A stretch of 64,000 nt of DNA from Globisporangium splendens (lineage: Eukaryota; Oomycota; Peronosporomycetes; Pythiales; Pythiaceae): positions 538,843 through 602,842 of the forward strand of contig VFIW01000019.1 in assembly GCA_006386115.1 (NCBI GenBank). The letters run 5' to 3'. Positions 1 to 11,400 of the stretch are shown piece by piece. The notes beneath the pieces were generated by a model that saw nothing but the letters and a program-made list of their open reading frames with translations, did not search any database and was not told the DNA's origin. The number at the start of each line of letters is the position of its first letter. The first letter of the stretch is position 1. The translations under genes and the position numbers were made by a program.

Positions 1-380
1 CCGATGGCACGTTTCTGAAAAAGGGTACGCGCGTGTACATCCCGTCGTATTCGCTGGCGAGAAATCCCAATGTCTGGGGACTGGATGCGGCCGAGTACAA
101 GCCCGACCGATGGCTCGAAGTGGACGAAGCCACGGGCAAGGAGAAGATCATGCAGGTGCCCGAGAGCAAGTTCAACACCTTCCACGGGGGTCCGCGCGTG
201 TGTCCTGGGATGCGCTTTGCACTTTTCCAGCTCAAGGCGGTCTTGGCGTACATCCTGAGCAAGTATCATCTCAAGACGGCCAAGAACCCAGACGAGTACA
301 CATACGCGATCTCGGCCGTGCTCTCCGTGCGCGGTCCGTTGATGGTGCACGTCAATGAAACCCGCGCTCAAAGTTACTGA
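1..380 (+). CDS. Cytochrome P450, C-terminal fragment (cut by window edge)
   Basis: This is the last ~125 codons of a P450 monooxygenase; the frame is open from base 3 to the TGA at 378-380, and the 5' part lies outside the window. Visible motifs are the PERF-type block (YKPDRW) and the heme-thiolate signature FHGGPRVCPG, whose Cys is the axial heme ligand, followed by the L-helix GMRFALFQLK. The sequence matches the C-terminus of the intact minus-strand P450 at 3694-5301 closely (DGTF..KG.RVYIPSY), so the two are paralogues. The family resembles fatty-acid hydroxylases of the CYP86/CYP52/CYP704 type. Substrate is not readable from the sequence. The fragment shows no lesion, so the gene could be functional if the upstream part is intact. 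Confidence 0.85.
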   Translation, partial: DGTFLKKGTRVYIPSYSLARNPNVWGLDAAEYKPDRWLEVDEATGKEKIMQVPESKFNTFHGGPRVCPGMRFALFQLKAVLAYILSKYHLKTAKNPDEYTYAISAVLSVRGPLMVHVNETRAQSY

Positions 381-1556
381 ACATGATTTGAAAGAACAAA
401 AGTTGTGAACGCCAAATATCCGAGTACTGTAACGAAGTTTAAATGAATCACCATGCTAATCATCGTTTCCATGCTGCTGTTGTTCTGCGCCGAAGATCAA
501 GAAGATGCGTGCGAGAGGAGACAATGTCGATCCTTGGGAGACCATCCCGCAGCAGATGCGCGCCAATGGAATGGCGTGACGAGCAAGGATGAGAAAAGCC
601 GTTCGGTCCGCACTTCAAGGTATGCATATAGCAGACAGTATGAAATCCAGATCAAGCACGTTGCAGCTTTACACGAGTCTGGCAGGCGTCAAGTCTGACG
701 TCATATGATTGGTGCAAGGGAGCAAGTTGCAGTTCCCGATGCTCAGGAGTAAATTAGCGCAGGCTAAATGACCTGCGTGGCGAGCCACATGACTGAAATT
801 GAGGTCGCACGATGTCTGAAGTTGAGACCGCTTGATTTCGCCGCATGACAGAGCCAAAGCAGAACGTCCTACTCTCAAAGCCGGATCATTTTGATTGCCG
901 ATCGGGATGGTTACCCTGGAACCCACCAGTCATCGTGATGGACGCGTTGCCTTCAAGAGAAAACCTTGGGCGAGGTCAGTTGCTTCGAAGAGCAGTGCGA
1001 GTGAGCTGTCAGATCTCACATTGCACATAATTGGTGTACCAATGGAACACGCGCAAATGTTCCAATGCGCAAAGAGAAGCCCAGCTTTTGTGTGTTCTCA
1101 CAATCCATGCAGAACGCTGAAAGTGGATGCAAATCGGGACGAATTTAGTTTGCCCCCATATCGGTATAAACCAAGAGCTATGATATGCTCGGCCACTGTG
1201 TGCGGCATGTCCAAGTCCTGGGGCAAACCTGAAAAGAAAATTTTCTGTGGCTGCAAATATATGACCGTAAACTACTACTGCACTTTCTGACCAATCGCAG
1301 CGCTGGATTTGTTCTGTTGATTGAGCATACAAATAACAAGTGGGCACACGTCGCATCTGATGTCATAACACTCAAGGATATGCAGCTCATCTTTCTTGAC
1401 GCATCACTCCACAACATGGATCGTTGAACCGGTTGGACCCTCGAAAGAGAGAGAAGAACTCTCGAATGGAAGACAGGACGTCACGGTCTGGTCTCCGCTC
1501 TCTCTTTCGATTTCTATCAACTTGTTCAATGCCTTGTCTGTCAATGGAGGCCACAC
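381..1556. other. Intergenic region, nothing recognised
   Basis: About 1.2 kb between two P450 sequences. Only short overlapping open stretches on both strands are present, with no recognisable protein motif. It probably holds the 3' flank of the first P450 and the decayed 5' part of the next one; P450-like translation becomes recognisable only at about 1560. Confidence 0.5.
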
Positions 1557-2339
1557 ATCGACAGTGGCGACCTCGTGGTGTTGAGCACGGAACAACACTT
1601 TGAAGACGTGTTGAAGACCCAGTTTGAGATCTTTGACAAAGGCGAGCAGATGCACTCGCGTTCGGCGACTCCATCGCGGCCGTCGATGGCGAGAAATGGA
1701 GATACTAGCGTAAAAAGCTCAGCCACCTGTTCACGATGCGCGCGTTCGTTCCGAGAAACGATCACAGCGGACATCCAGAAGCACGTGCGGCTCATGGGTA
1801 CCGAACTGTTGGAGAAACTCCCGCGGTTGTTCACGAATCGCGATTACGTCCCGTCCTTAGAGGAAGTCGAGGAGCTCGTGTACTTGGAAGCGGCGCTGCG
1901 CGAAAGTCTGCGGCTCAACCTGACAGTGCCACTGAACGCCAAGGAAGCGAACCGCGACACGACGCTCTCGGACGGCACCTTTCTCAAGAAGGGCACGCGC
2001 GTGTACATCCCCTCGTACGCGTTCGCGCGCATGCCGTACGTGTGGGGACCCGGTGCATCCAAGTACAAACCGGAGCGCTGGATCGAAATTAACAGCGCAA
2101 CAGGAAAACAGAAGCTCGTGGCATACCCGGTGACGAAATTCCCGAGTTTCCACGCGGGATCGCGCATTTGCCTCGGCATGCGCTTCGCTATCTTCGAGCT
2201 CAAGACGTCGCTTGCGTACATGCTGAGCAAATACGGCTTCACACTCGCCAAGAACCCACGCAAGTACACATACAAGATCTCGACCGTGGTGACACTGGAA
2301 GGCTCGTTGATGACCACGGTCGAGGAGATCCACGCCTAG
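1557..2339 (+). pseudogene. Cytochrome P450 pseudogene with internal deletion and frameshift
   Basis: A decayed paralogue of the intact P450 at 3694-5301. The segment FEDVLKTQFEIFDKGE is nearly identical to that gene. The reading frame is then lost: one frame reads AVDGEKWRY followed by an in-frame TAG at about 1705 and then RKKLSHLFTMRAF, while the longer open frame is out of register here. Further on, the text jumps from the residues after DTIT (intact residue ~160) straight to KLPRLFT..YVPS (intact residue ~362). Roughly 200 codons, including the oxygen-binding I-helix, are therefore missing. The C-terminal third is well kept: ESLRLN (ExxR), YKPERW and the heme loop FHAGSRICLG. Without the I-helix it cannot be a working P450. 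No N-terminal membrane anchor is visible. Confidence 0.85.
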
Positions 2340-2737
2340 AGCTGCTGAACGCATGCCTTTGTCGACATCGTTTCGTTCATCTGCGACGTGTGCTAACTTG
2401 ATTTTTGTATGTTCCAATAGATCCAGTTTTGAAATACGGCGTATAACATAGCGAGTACAGTACTTCAGCGTAATGAGTCATTGCACCTTACAGTGAGTCG
2501 TAATATTAGATTAGGAGGATTGTTTATTTAGACATGATATTGAGGAGCCAATCACAACAGCAGCAATCGACCTGTGAGAATCCATATTATCATGGCAAGC
2601 ATGCCTTCCCCACTCATTTCCATTTTGCCACCTCGAGCCAACATGGAACAAGCTTCTGGCAATGGAAAGACAGAGAGCGCGAGCCACGTCGAGCGATTCA
2701 ATGGGGCTATCGCGGGAATGCGTTCTGACTATTCCGG
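2340..2737. other. Intergenic region
   Basis: About 400 bp without a recognisable gene. A short open stretch from about 2592 on the plus strand could be the decayed N-terminus of the following pseudogene, in another frame, but shows no motif. Confidence 0.4.
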
Positions 2738-3507
2738 TTGGCCACCTCAAGCGGACAACACACCAGTCCAAAGCCGCCACGCGACGATCACATCGGCAAA
2801 GTCAACGAGTCGCTCGGCTACCTGAAAAGAATCGTCGGCAACTGTAGCAACCCGCCAAACGAGCCCTTCTTTCGAAAAGGCAGTTTGGAAATCACGCCCG
2901 AGAAGTCGACACGATACCGCGTGTCCTGCGACGACGAACTTTCGGATGCGGTCGCGGTGTACTTTTCGATGACGTGGGATGACGCAGGCGCGATATGCCT
3001 CCAGAACTCGGAGCGATACACACAGTCGACAGAGGAGATTCCAGAAGAGACGATGTCAGTGATGCTTCAGCAGATCCAGGATTATCTGATCTTGTCTTTT
3101 GATCTGATGTTGCGTTCCGACAAGAGGCGATACTCATTTATCCGTATCTTGTTTGTGCAGCTACTGATTTTGCTCAAATCCAATGAACGGATTCGTATGG
3201 CTGCCGAAGAGCCTGTGCAACGCGAGCAGATCGATTTCAAGATCGTCGTCGACATTGTGATTCCTCGTGGCAATCGAGCGTTGACTGTCATGCAAGCGAA
3301 ACGCGAAAATCTCGGCGAGGCTGTCACGCAAGAGCTCACCACGCTTGGCATTGTGCGCACGGCACCGCGACGGCCATCAAGCAGTGGATCTTTATCCGTC
3401 AGTCCGAGACGGGAAAGATCGAGATTAATGAAGGCGCGATCAACGTGAGAGTCTCGTTGGAGGCCGACATCAAGCGAGTTGTCAGAAAACTGCACTCGGT
3501 GCTGAAA
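2738..3507 (+). pseudogene. PD-(D/E)XK nuclease-like / Crinkler-like remnant, frameshifted
   Basis: The open frame at 2738-3448 contains IDFKIVVDIVIP..NRALTVMQAKRENLGEAVTQELTTLGIV. This resembles the core of PD-(D/E)XK-fold proteins: an Asp on one strand, then E/Q-x-K on the next strand, then a helix with Gln. Such a fold is found in C-terminal regions of oomycete Crinkler (CRN) family proteins. Just after GIV the frame is lost near 3350-3370; in the frame one base back, the expected next strands appear (AIKQWIFIRQSETGKIEINEG, then an amphipathic helix ending near 3507). That second frame has no stop codon until it runs antisense through the neighbouring P450, so the gene end is also lost. 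No N-terminal LxLFLAK or signal peptide is visible. The nuclease-fold call rests on motif spacing only; a Gln replaces the usual Glu. Confidence 0.45.
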
Positions 3508-3693
3508 AACTTATGCTTGCATGCGAAGGAGATCTTTTACTTCTCATTTCCATTTTATTCTCGATATGAAAGCAAGTGTATGCACTGGATGTTATTAAAA
3601 TACGCATTACTCCACATAGGCAAATTATACGATCCAGTATGCACCAACTCAATATTCGATCGCTGCACACGTCTTCCTCCTCCTTTGTGTGCC

Positions 3694-5301
3694 TCACTCT
3701 CCTCTGATGTCTCTCACGTGGACCAGCACGGGACCTTTCACCACGAGCGCCGACGCGATCTCGTATGTGAACTGATCTGGCGGCTTCACAGTCACCAGAT
3801 CGTACTTGCTGAGCACGTACGCGAGCGACGTCTTGAGCTCGAAGATCGCAAAGCGCATGCCGAGACAAATGCGCGGACCCGCGTGGAAGCTCACGAACTT
3901 GGACGTCGACACGTGGATCAGTGTCTCGTTGCCTGTTTGAGGGTCATGCTCGATCCAGCGCTCGGGCTTAAACTCTGCCGCATCGGGTCCCCACACGCTC
4001 GGCATGCGGCCAAGCGCATACGATGGAATGTACACGCGCGAGCCTTTCTGGACGAACGTGCCATCGCAGAGCGTCGTGTCGGCATTGGCTTCTTTCGCGT
4101 TCAGTGGCACGAGCGGGTACAGTCGGAGACTCTCGCGTACCGCAGCTTCCAAATACACGAGCTGATCGACGTCGTCCATCGATGGCACGTACTGCGTATC
4201 AGTGAACAGTTGAGGCAGCTTCGCGCGGAGCTCAGTGCGGATCTTGGTCGCCACATTTGGGTACCGGTTGAGGTTGATCACAAACCACGCGAGCGTCCAC
4301 GCCGTCGTCTCTTTGCCCGCACCCAGGATCGTGAGCGCGATGTCACGTAAGAACTTGATGTCAACTTTCAGCGAACCTTCCGTGGTGGACGCTTTTCCTT
4401 TGCCTTCGTCGTCCAATTCGTCCAAGAAGAGCGACACGACGTCTTTCATGGAGCGCGCCGCCATTTGTTTCGCGTACTTGGGGTCGTTCTTGCGGCGCAA
4501 GTTCTCGTAGATGACCGCGTAGAGCTCCTTGTTGAGTTGCTCTGTGCACTCTGCGAGGCGTTTCTCGTCGCCGATGCGCAAGAAACGCTTGAGCTGCCAC
4601 AACAAGTCTGGTTGATGGAACCGCCGCTCCATCACTTCGCCGATCGTTGTGAGCGCGCTAATGAACGAGTTGTTTTGACCACTCGACAGCGTATTGCTCT
4701 CGAGACCGAAACCCACTTGCGCAAAGGTGTCAAACGCGAACCGCTGGAACACGTCGCCAATACTGATCGGCGTGTCCTGGTCGAGCGCGCTTTTCGCCAG
4801 CACGTCGCCCAAAATGCGCACCTTGTCGTGCACCGCCGTCGTGATCGTGTCCCTGAACGCGCGCATCGTGAACAGATGGCTGAGCTTCTTGCGCTGGAAC
4901 TTCCACTTGTCGCCGTCGACCGCGACGATGCCGTCGCCGAACACGTCGCTGAAGATCGTGCGCATGCGCTCGCCCTTGTCGAAGATCTCAAACTGGGTCT
5001 TGAGCACATCTTCAAAGGTCTCGGCGGAGCTCACGACGATCAGCGGCGGTGCACCCAGCGCCTGCAGCAACCACGACTTTCCATTGTGGAGGATGCACTG
5101 CTCCGCGATCCAGTCGTGGAGCCGCGGGAGCTGGTACTTCATCAGATCGAGCGTGTTGCCGAGCACTGGCAGCGTCGACGCCGGCCGCGGGAGCGACTTG
5201 AGGTGCGCGTTGCTCGGCGCCATCACGTATGCGAGCAGCACGCACAGCAGCGCCGCCGACAGGAGCAGCAGCCACGAAGACTGCGTGAAGAGTGCGTCCA
5301 T
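3694..5301 (-). CDS. Cytochrome P450 monooxygenase, CYP86/fatty-acid hydroxylase type
   Basis: A full-length P450 of 535 aa when started at the ATG at 5301; the frame is open for 40 more codons upstream, but the hydrophobic anchor follows directly on this Met. Residues 10-27 form one membrane helix (ER anchor), followed by a proline hinge (LPRPAST). The I-helix motif GAGKETT lies at 327-333, ExxR (ESLR) at 390-393, PERW at 446-449 and the heme loop FHAGPRICLG at 472-481, with axial Cys479. All residues needed for activity are present and the length is normal. The overall pattern (ILGAGKETTAWTLAW, ESLRLYPLVP) fits fatty-acid omega-hydroxylase-like P450s (CYP86/CYP704/CYP52 type; oomycetes have their own related families). 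It lies among two broken paralogues and a fatty-acyl-CoA-reductase-like pseudogene, suggesting a former lipid-oxidation cluster. The substrate is inferred, not shown. Confidence 0.92.
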   Translation of the reverse strand: MDALFTQSSWLLLLSAALLCVLLAYVMAPSNAHLKSLPRPASTLPVLGNTLDLMKYQLPRLHDWIAEQCILHNGKSWLLQALGAPPLIVVSSAETFEDVLKTQFEIFDKGERMRTIFSDVFGDGIVAVDGDKWKFQRKKLSHLFTMRAFRDTITTAVHDKVRILGDVLAKSALDQDTPISIGDVFQRFAFDTFAQVGFGLESNTLSSGQNNSFISALTTIGEVMERRFHQPDLLWQLKRFLRIGDEKRLAECTEQLNKELYAVIYENLRRKNDPKYAKQMAARSMKDVVSLFLDELDDEGKGKASTTEGSLKVDIKFLRDIALTILGAGKETTAWTLAWFVINLNRYPNVATKIRTELRAKLPQLFTDTQYVPSMDDVDQLVYLEAAVRESLRLYPLVPLNAKEANADTTLCDGTFVQKGSRVYIPSYALGRMPSVWGPDAAEFKPERWIEHDPQTGNETLIHVSTSKFVSFHAGPRICLGMRFAIFELKTSLAYVLSKYDLVTVKPPDQFTYEIASALVVKGPVLVHVRDIRGE

Positions 5302-5658
5302 GAGTTTCTTGTCGCGTTGCTTCGATAGGAAAACTGGGAATGAGAGAATCAATGGGTACATGTGGCAAGAACAAAAAAGGGTTTTTTTCACAGTGTATTT
5401 GGATTGGATGAAAACCAGCAAAATCGACTTTTGGCCAATTAGGTAAAGATATTGTTAAAGTTGAAAGATCGCCAGAATCGGTTGAAAAATCTCGTATTTA
5501 ACCACCACAGAATATGTGACAGTTCGCCACTTTACCAAAGCACACGCCCCGACCCCTAGATCGAGCTCAAAATCAACAAAACAACTGGTTTTCTTTCAGC
5601 AGAACTCCTTGCCTGCATATGAAACAAAATCAGCCATTCCTGTCGGGTCCATGAAGGC

Positions 5659-6970
5659 TTACAACTTGGACTTTGGCGGCTTGTCGCGGATGGCAAACTG
5701 CTGCAGCCCGTCGCAGTAGCTGTTGACGCAGTCGTCCCAGGCGATGCCGCCCGCGCTGTGCCACCACTCGTCGCTGTCGTCGAACGCGTCGATCTGGTCG
5801 TGGAGCACGTCCGTGCGGAACACTCGGTCGTTCTCGGTGAACGGCCGGTACGAATTGATCATGCGGCGCGCCTGGCGCGACACCTTGGAGAAGCCCATGG
5901 CTTGCATCTCATGCTGCGGGTTCCGCGTGCACGTCGCCATGGTCGCGTACAGATACGACGGCAGGGTGTGCTTGAGATGCCAGTGCGTGTGGAACCGCAT
6001 TGAAGAGGGTGTCGCGTGCATCTTGCACGGCGCGAGCGCTTTGGGCGGCGAGTTCTTGAGGTAGTACTTGGCGGCTTTGCCCAAGAGATAGCCGAGCTGG
6101 ACTGGGCTCCGTCGAGGGTCGGACGTCCCACAGTGCATGATCCGCGGCTTTTGCTGCTGGCTCGACGACTCAATCATCTTGAACCCGGCTGCAGTCAGCA
6201 AACTGTTGGCTGTCATATCCACAGGCACGACGTTGAGCACTGTTTGCGTGTTCTCGGGCAACACGGAGACGAAGCCCTTGGACATGGCGACGAACAGGGA
6301 GCCGAGGGTATGACGTGGTCCACCCATCCGGGCACAGGATCTTTCCACGCAGCGCCAATGGTGGTTGGTCGAAAGATCGCCAACGGAATGCTCGCCTTGG
6401 CCGTGTGCGCTGCGACCAGGAGCTCGGCCATGGATTTCGCAAACCTGTACAAGCTTGGGTACCCGATGCGCTCGACGTTCGCTCGAATGGTTTCGATCTC
6501 GTCCGGCGTGGTGCTCTGGATTTCGCAGATCTTGGTCTCGACGTCAGAGTCGAGCGGATACAGCTTCTCGTAGATGACCTTGTTGCGCTGGGTGCTGTTG
6601 GCGTACGATGTGGACACGTGCACGTGGCAGCACAGGTCTTGGCAGCGCTCGGCAAACCGTAGTGCGTGTATCGCGCCGAGGCAGTTCATGCGCACACACC
6701 CTCCTGTTGGCATTCCGTAAAGTTGATATTCGCGGCGAAGTGGATCGTGACGTTCACCGATGCGTGCAACGTTGCGGCGTCCTCGGCGCTGAGCCCCGAG
6801 CCCTCGGACATCGTGTCGCCACCCACGGCGTGGAGCCTTTCGGTGACAAGCGCCGCGAGGTCGAGCGGACGTTCGCGACGCAAGCGATTGAAGACCGAGT
6901 TGCCGAGGGTGCATTCTGCAACCGCATGACAAGGGCCACCCTCTCACGCATCCGGATCAGCATGTAGATT
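5659..6970 (-). pseudogene. Fatty acyl-CoA reductase (FAR, male-sterility family) pseudogene
   Basis: Pieces of one FAR protein appear in order on the minus strand but in different frames. Near 6965-6900 is MLIRMRE (compare xxLIRxK after the Rossmann glycine motif). At 6860-6690 is LSAEDAATLHASVNVTIHFAANINFTE. At 6690-6310 is NCLGAIHALRFAERC, VHVSTSYANS, then YRFAKSMAEL (the YxxxK catalytic pair), RPTTIGAAWKDPVPGWVDHV. At 6340-5659 is GSLFVAMSKGFVSVLPEN, VVPVDMTANSLL and the FAR_C-like C-terminus. At least three frame changes are needed (about 6905, 6690 and 6320) and the N-terminal GxxGFxG nucleotide loop was not found, so the gene is broken. Known FARs reduce acyl-CoA to fatty alcohol with NADPH. 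Frames may also have been broken by assembly errors; the call of family is firm, the call of pseudogene less so. Confidence 0.8.
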
Positions 6971-8454
6971 TGTGCAGTGTTCACACACACGTGCCCGGGT
7001 AGGTGGGACAAGCAAACACATATTAGTCTTTCACTGAGCTCGTGATGGAGGATACACCGTAGCGGTGCGTTTCCATACGATTCGAATCTTGTCAATCTGT
7101 GGCGCTGTTTGCAATAGCTTTCCACGACGGCCTGTGTGTTCGAGAGGCAGCGCAGCCATGCATCCACGCGATATTGCTGAGAGAAAAGAAATTCTGTTGA
7201 ACGAGTTATAATTCGCCTTAAGAATTACGAAGCCTCACCAGCACTGCCAAGAGTGAGTTTTGTCGTATTTGTGTCGCCTAGATCTTTTTCGAGGAGAGCT
7301 TCTACATTCGACAAAACAATTCTGACGTCATACCCTCGTGCAACACAGCTGACGTATTGGGCAGCATCGTGAGTGAGGACGCCGTACTCAACCCAGCCGA
7401 CTAGGAGGTCGATTGATCCGCTAACAAGCTCCAACCGCGAGTTCACACTCCAGCACGCTGTGGATTTTGCTTATTATGTCGATGGAAGCGTCGAGTCTGT
7501 CCCGAGCACTGTGGGTGAGTCCTTTGCCGTCAACCGGTTAAAGCCAGTCATGACGTCTCGGTGACAACAGCAGGAACCCCGCTTAGCGGCAGAGAACGGA
7601 TGGCTCTCGGATCGGAAGAGGATGTAAGCGCTTGCATGATCCCGAATAGCACGCGGAAAACGAACTCGGAGTGATTTAGTGCGACGTGACTCGATATGCC
7701 GAGGTATAGTACGTTTTGAATATGTCCCAGGCTCGCAGTCAGCTACGGTTCCACCCCTCATGGCTTGTCAGAGGCTTTGTTTCGCGCTGCTGCACAATTT
7801 TCTGCAACTTCTGCTCCGCCCAATCCGCGAAACGGTGTGACGACCTTACAACCAAGAGGTGCAACAACATCACGAATGAAGCGTTGTTGATAATCACACG
7901 CTCCAACTCTGGAAATTCAGAGACGGCGACAGTACATGTCCGGCACCGAGTTGTGGGATCACATCCAGCATCACCTATCATAACGTGTTCTGGGCATGTG
8001 TCCACGCCTAGGCACATTGGAAGGCAGAGCTACAGCTCTGAAAAAGCATCGAGCTTCCAATTGGATACGACACAGAGGCGTCGATTTTCAGCTTTCGAAA
8101 CAAGTACTCACCTACAAAAGCCTGGCGGCTTATCACAGACTCAGCGCGAGATATCGCTTTTCGGACTCACACCAAGATTGCGTCTTCCACGCGGCGATGA
8201 TCGTTTGCCAGTGCATGTGCGGGGCGACGATCTCCAACATCTGGCGACACCGCAATACCTTGCTACAGATCCTGGAGGTAACCCTCTTCGGCAAGCAGCA
8301 CGCGGTCAGATACGCAAGGGACTGCAGAACCTGTGTCGCGATAGCATCCCACGCAATCTCCCAGTAGTGGAAAGAGGCTGCCACGATCATGCGGTTGTTT
8401 TCCAGATTATGCTGGCTCATGACACGACACCAACTATATCGGCCAATCCAACAC
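6971..8454. other. Region without an assignable gene; possible decayed minus-strand gene
   Basis: About 1.5 kb between the FAR pseudogene and the left arm of the palindrome. Several minus-strand open stretches (7225-7446, 7739-8017, 8133-8450) look more protein-like than the plus-strand ones, with runs such as SGSIDLLVGWVEYGVL and FHYWEIAWDAIATQVL. A GTGAGT that could be a splice donor lies near 8110 on that strand. I recognise no family. If it was one spliced gene, the palindrome boundary at 8455 cuts it. Confidence 0.25.
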
Positions 8455-11400
8455 CACAACAGTAAAACATTGTGTGTGAACATGATGAATATGTACACCT
8501 CAATATGGAATGACCATGTGGGATTTGCAACTTTGAATCGAATTAAGTCGCAAAACCGGAGTTGATGCGTTTCAGATACGCCTGAACAGAACAGCGCCAG
8601 AAAGAGCAAAGACAAGAAGCATGGCACTAGATTGATTGGATGGCGCCAGAAAGAGCAGGAAAAGAATCAAGGTGCTTGATTGATTGGTGCGGTGCATCGA
8701 AGCTTCACGGTGGTGCAGCATCACTTGTCGCACTTTCCAGTGCTATCCTTGATGACGTTGTGCTGGTGCTTCTTGTGTAGCATATCGTGCGGCTCACAAC
8801 AAATAACGCAGGTTGGTTGCTCAAGTCGATTCCCGTTCATGTGTCTGGTCACTTTCAAAGTCTCAAAACATAACCAGCGAACGAAAGACCCATGACGTCA
8901 AATCTCTGTAACCCACACGGGTTCAACCTCAGCTGGAATCAATCAGTCACGTATTTAACAACAGCGAATAGAATCAATTGGCCACGTATTTAACGACAGC
9001 GAATGGCGAACTAGAGTAGTAGTGTCGCCCCTTAATGGAACCTACGCGGAGCATTCTTCTTTCACAATATGATCGTCGAGAACTTCAAGTCTGTATGAAG
9101 TGGAGGATTCAGTTGGCGCTCCCAGCGTTTTATCAAAGAGACGAGGTATTTTACGCCAAGTTTTGCATTAGAAGAAGGAACAGTATATTTGCAAACACCT
9201 CTGTTCAACTCTGCTGCAGTACTCTCTTGGGTCATACTGGTGCCACGTGACTGGCATGTGGGCAAACTGGGTGAGATCAGGTGGGATAACCCAATCACTC
9301 CCCCTGATTACGCTGCTTCTCATGTTCGAGTTGAGCTTCATGGCTCATCCTCCTTTTTCTCATCCAGCAGGTTGAAGCGTCAAGCGTGTCGTAAACGTCC
9401 GCCCCAGCCTGCCATCAACAAACAAACCGTGAGCCATGACAATAGAGCACCAAGCAATTTACAGCGGTTGTAAATGAGTCGCATACAAATGTCAGTACAA
9501 GACTCACTGCGCTGTAGATTGCATACAGATGTGAGGCACCATCACTGGGCACAGCGCGTACTTGTCGATTAGTGTGGATTAAAGAACTATTTCAGTCAAG
9601 TGTTCGCTGTTAATCTAAATGACATGCGGACACTTGTTCGAACATCCCACATTTGATTAATTGAAGTCGAGATGGTGGAGATTCAGGGTTAGGAGAAGAC
9701 ACAAAACACATGAGATACATCCCCGGGCATTGGCAGCGCATTCGGTAACCTTGTCGTGGGCCACCACGTCGAGCCAAAGGGTCATTTCGTTTAGTAGGCT
9801 AAATGGTTTTGGGTGGACGCGACTACCTCATTTACCCGAGGCGCTCGCCCTCACAGACGGGTTACGGAGTTTATAAGAAAAAGCAATTCTTTTCGATCTC
9901 ACCCTGTAAAACTCCATCTGCACAATCCCGAGCAACCAGGTTGATTACGGCAAAGCAAAACTCTGTCGGCTGTAAGAGCAGCATGCATTGCAGCGGGATA
10001 ATCGGTTATATCGCACATGCAGCACTTTCTTCGCTCTTGTTTCTCAAAGTTCAACAGATCGCGTTGTGCCAACGAAACTGAAGCGAGCGTCACTGCTCGA
10101 GCGTGGATGTGCCCCACACATCAACAGCCAGCCGCTGGGAAGAGCGAGGGCAGAAATAAATCAAGTGGGGGTAGCACTTCTGAAAGGAGTCAACGGCGCA
10201 GAGAATGTGCTCGCCTCATGCTTCAACAGGTCAACATGGCGACTTGTGTAGCCGCCTTTGTTAATCGCGCAAAAGGAGGCAACAAATAATTCAAGTTTGC
10301 CGCGCAAGTTCAACGTGCACGTGACCGGTACCTCCTCAGTTAGCCAGTGACATCGATCGGTGGACTCGGTGGGACCTGCCACCTTCATAGACATTGGAGC
10401 ATGCCCGGTTCTGTACGGCGACGGAGCGCTTGCTTGAGCCATCTCGACCAGGAGAAGCAGAAGGCGACTCATTCCTGAATTTGCACTCCAGTGCGTTCGC
10501 CCTCAGTAAGCAAGTAAGCCCAAGTGCGCGCACGGAACCAATTAACGAAAGCGGAAACATGGCGGGAGGTGTGGTCGTTAACGTGAACAACAACTTGGAC
10601 CACGATGCGCCGACGGAAGGCACCAAGACGTACGCCATCATCGTGTGCGTCTTCGCCTCGCTCGGCGGTCTGTTCTTCGGTTATGATCAAGGCGTGACCA
10701 GTAGTGTGCTGATCATGGACTCGTTCCTGGAAGACTACTGCGTCGGCTGGCACGGATTCACGTACGAAGACTGCATCAAGAGTACGTCGGACTTACCAGA
10801 CCAGTGGACGGACTACACGCTGTGGTACAACATGTCGTACAACATCGGTTGCATCTTCGGCGCTCTCCTCGGCGGTGTGGTTGCCGACAAGCTCGGTCGC
10901 CGCTACACCATTTTCACGGCGGGTGTGATCTTTCTCATTGGCACGGCCTGGGTGTCGTTCAACAAGGCTCATGAGCACGGTTTGATGTACATGGCGCGTA
11001 TCGTGCAAGGTGTGGGTGTCGGCAACTCTTCGTTCTCACTGCCTCTGTTCGGTGCGGAAATGGCGCCAAAGGAGTTCCGTGGTTTCTTCGCTGGCTTCAT
11101 GCAAATGACTGTCGTGATTGGTCTCTTCCTTGCCAACTGCGTCAACATTGGTGTGGAAGACGTGGACGAGGGCTGGCGTATCACCAACGCCGTGGCCATG
11201 GTCCCTCCAATTGTCGTGGTCTGCGGTATCTTCTTCGTGCCAGAGAGTCCACGTTGGTTGTTGCAGCACAAGGGCAAGGAGCAGGCGCTCGCCAGTTTGA
11301 AGAAGCTTCGTCAGACCGAGAACGTGCACGTGGAGTTCGACTTGATCGCTGCTCAGCTCGCGGAAGAAGGTGACAACGTCAGCTACATGGACCTCCTCGA

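Noticed and set aside
3445..4350. A 301-codon plus-strand frame
   Set aside because: Only its first ~20 codons continue the nuclease-like remnant; the rest is antisense P450.
4465..5328. A 287-codon plus-strand frame over the intact P450
   Set aside because: It is antisense to conserved P450 codons, rich in Arg/Leu/Glu and without motif.
7716..8465. A 249-codon plus-strand frame before the palindrome
   Set aside because: Low-information text with no domain; the opposite strand looks more protein-like, and neither is convincing.
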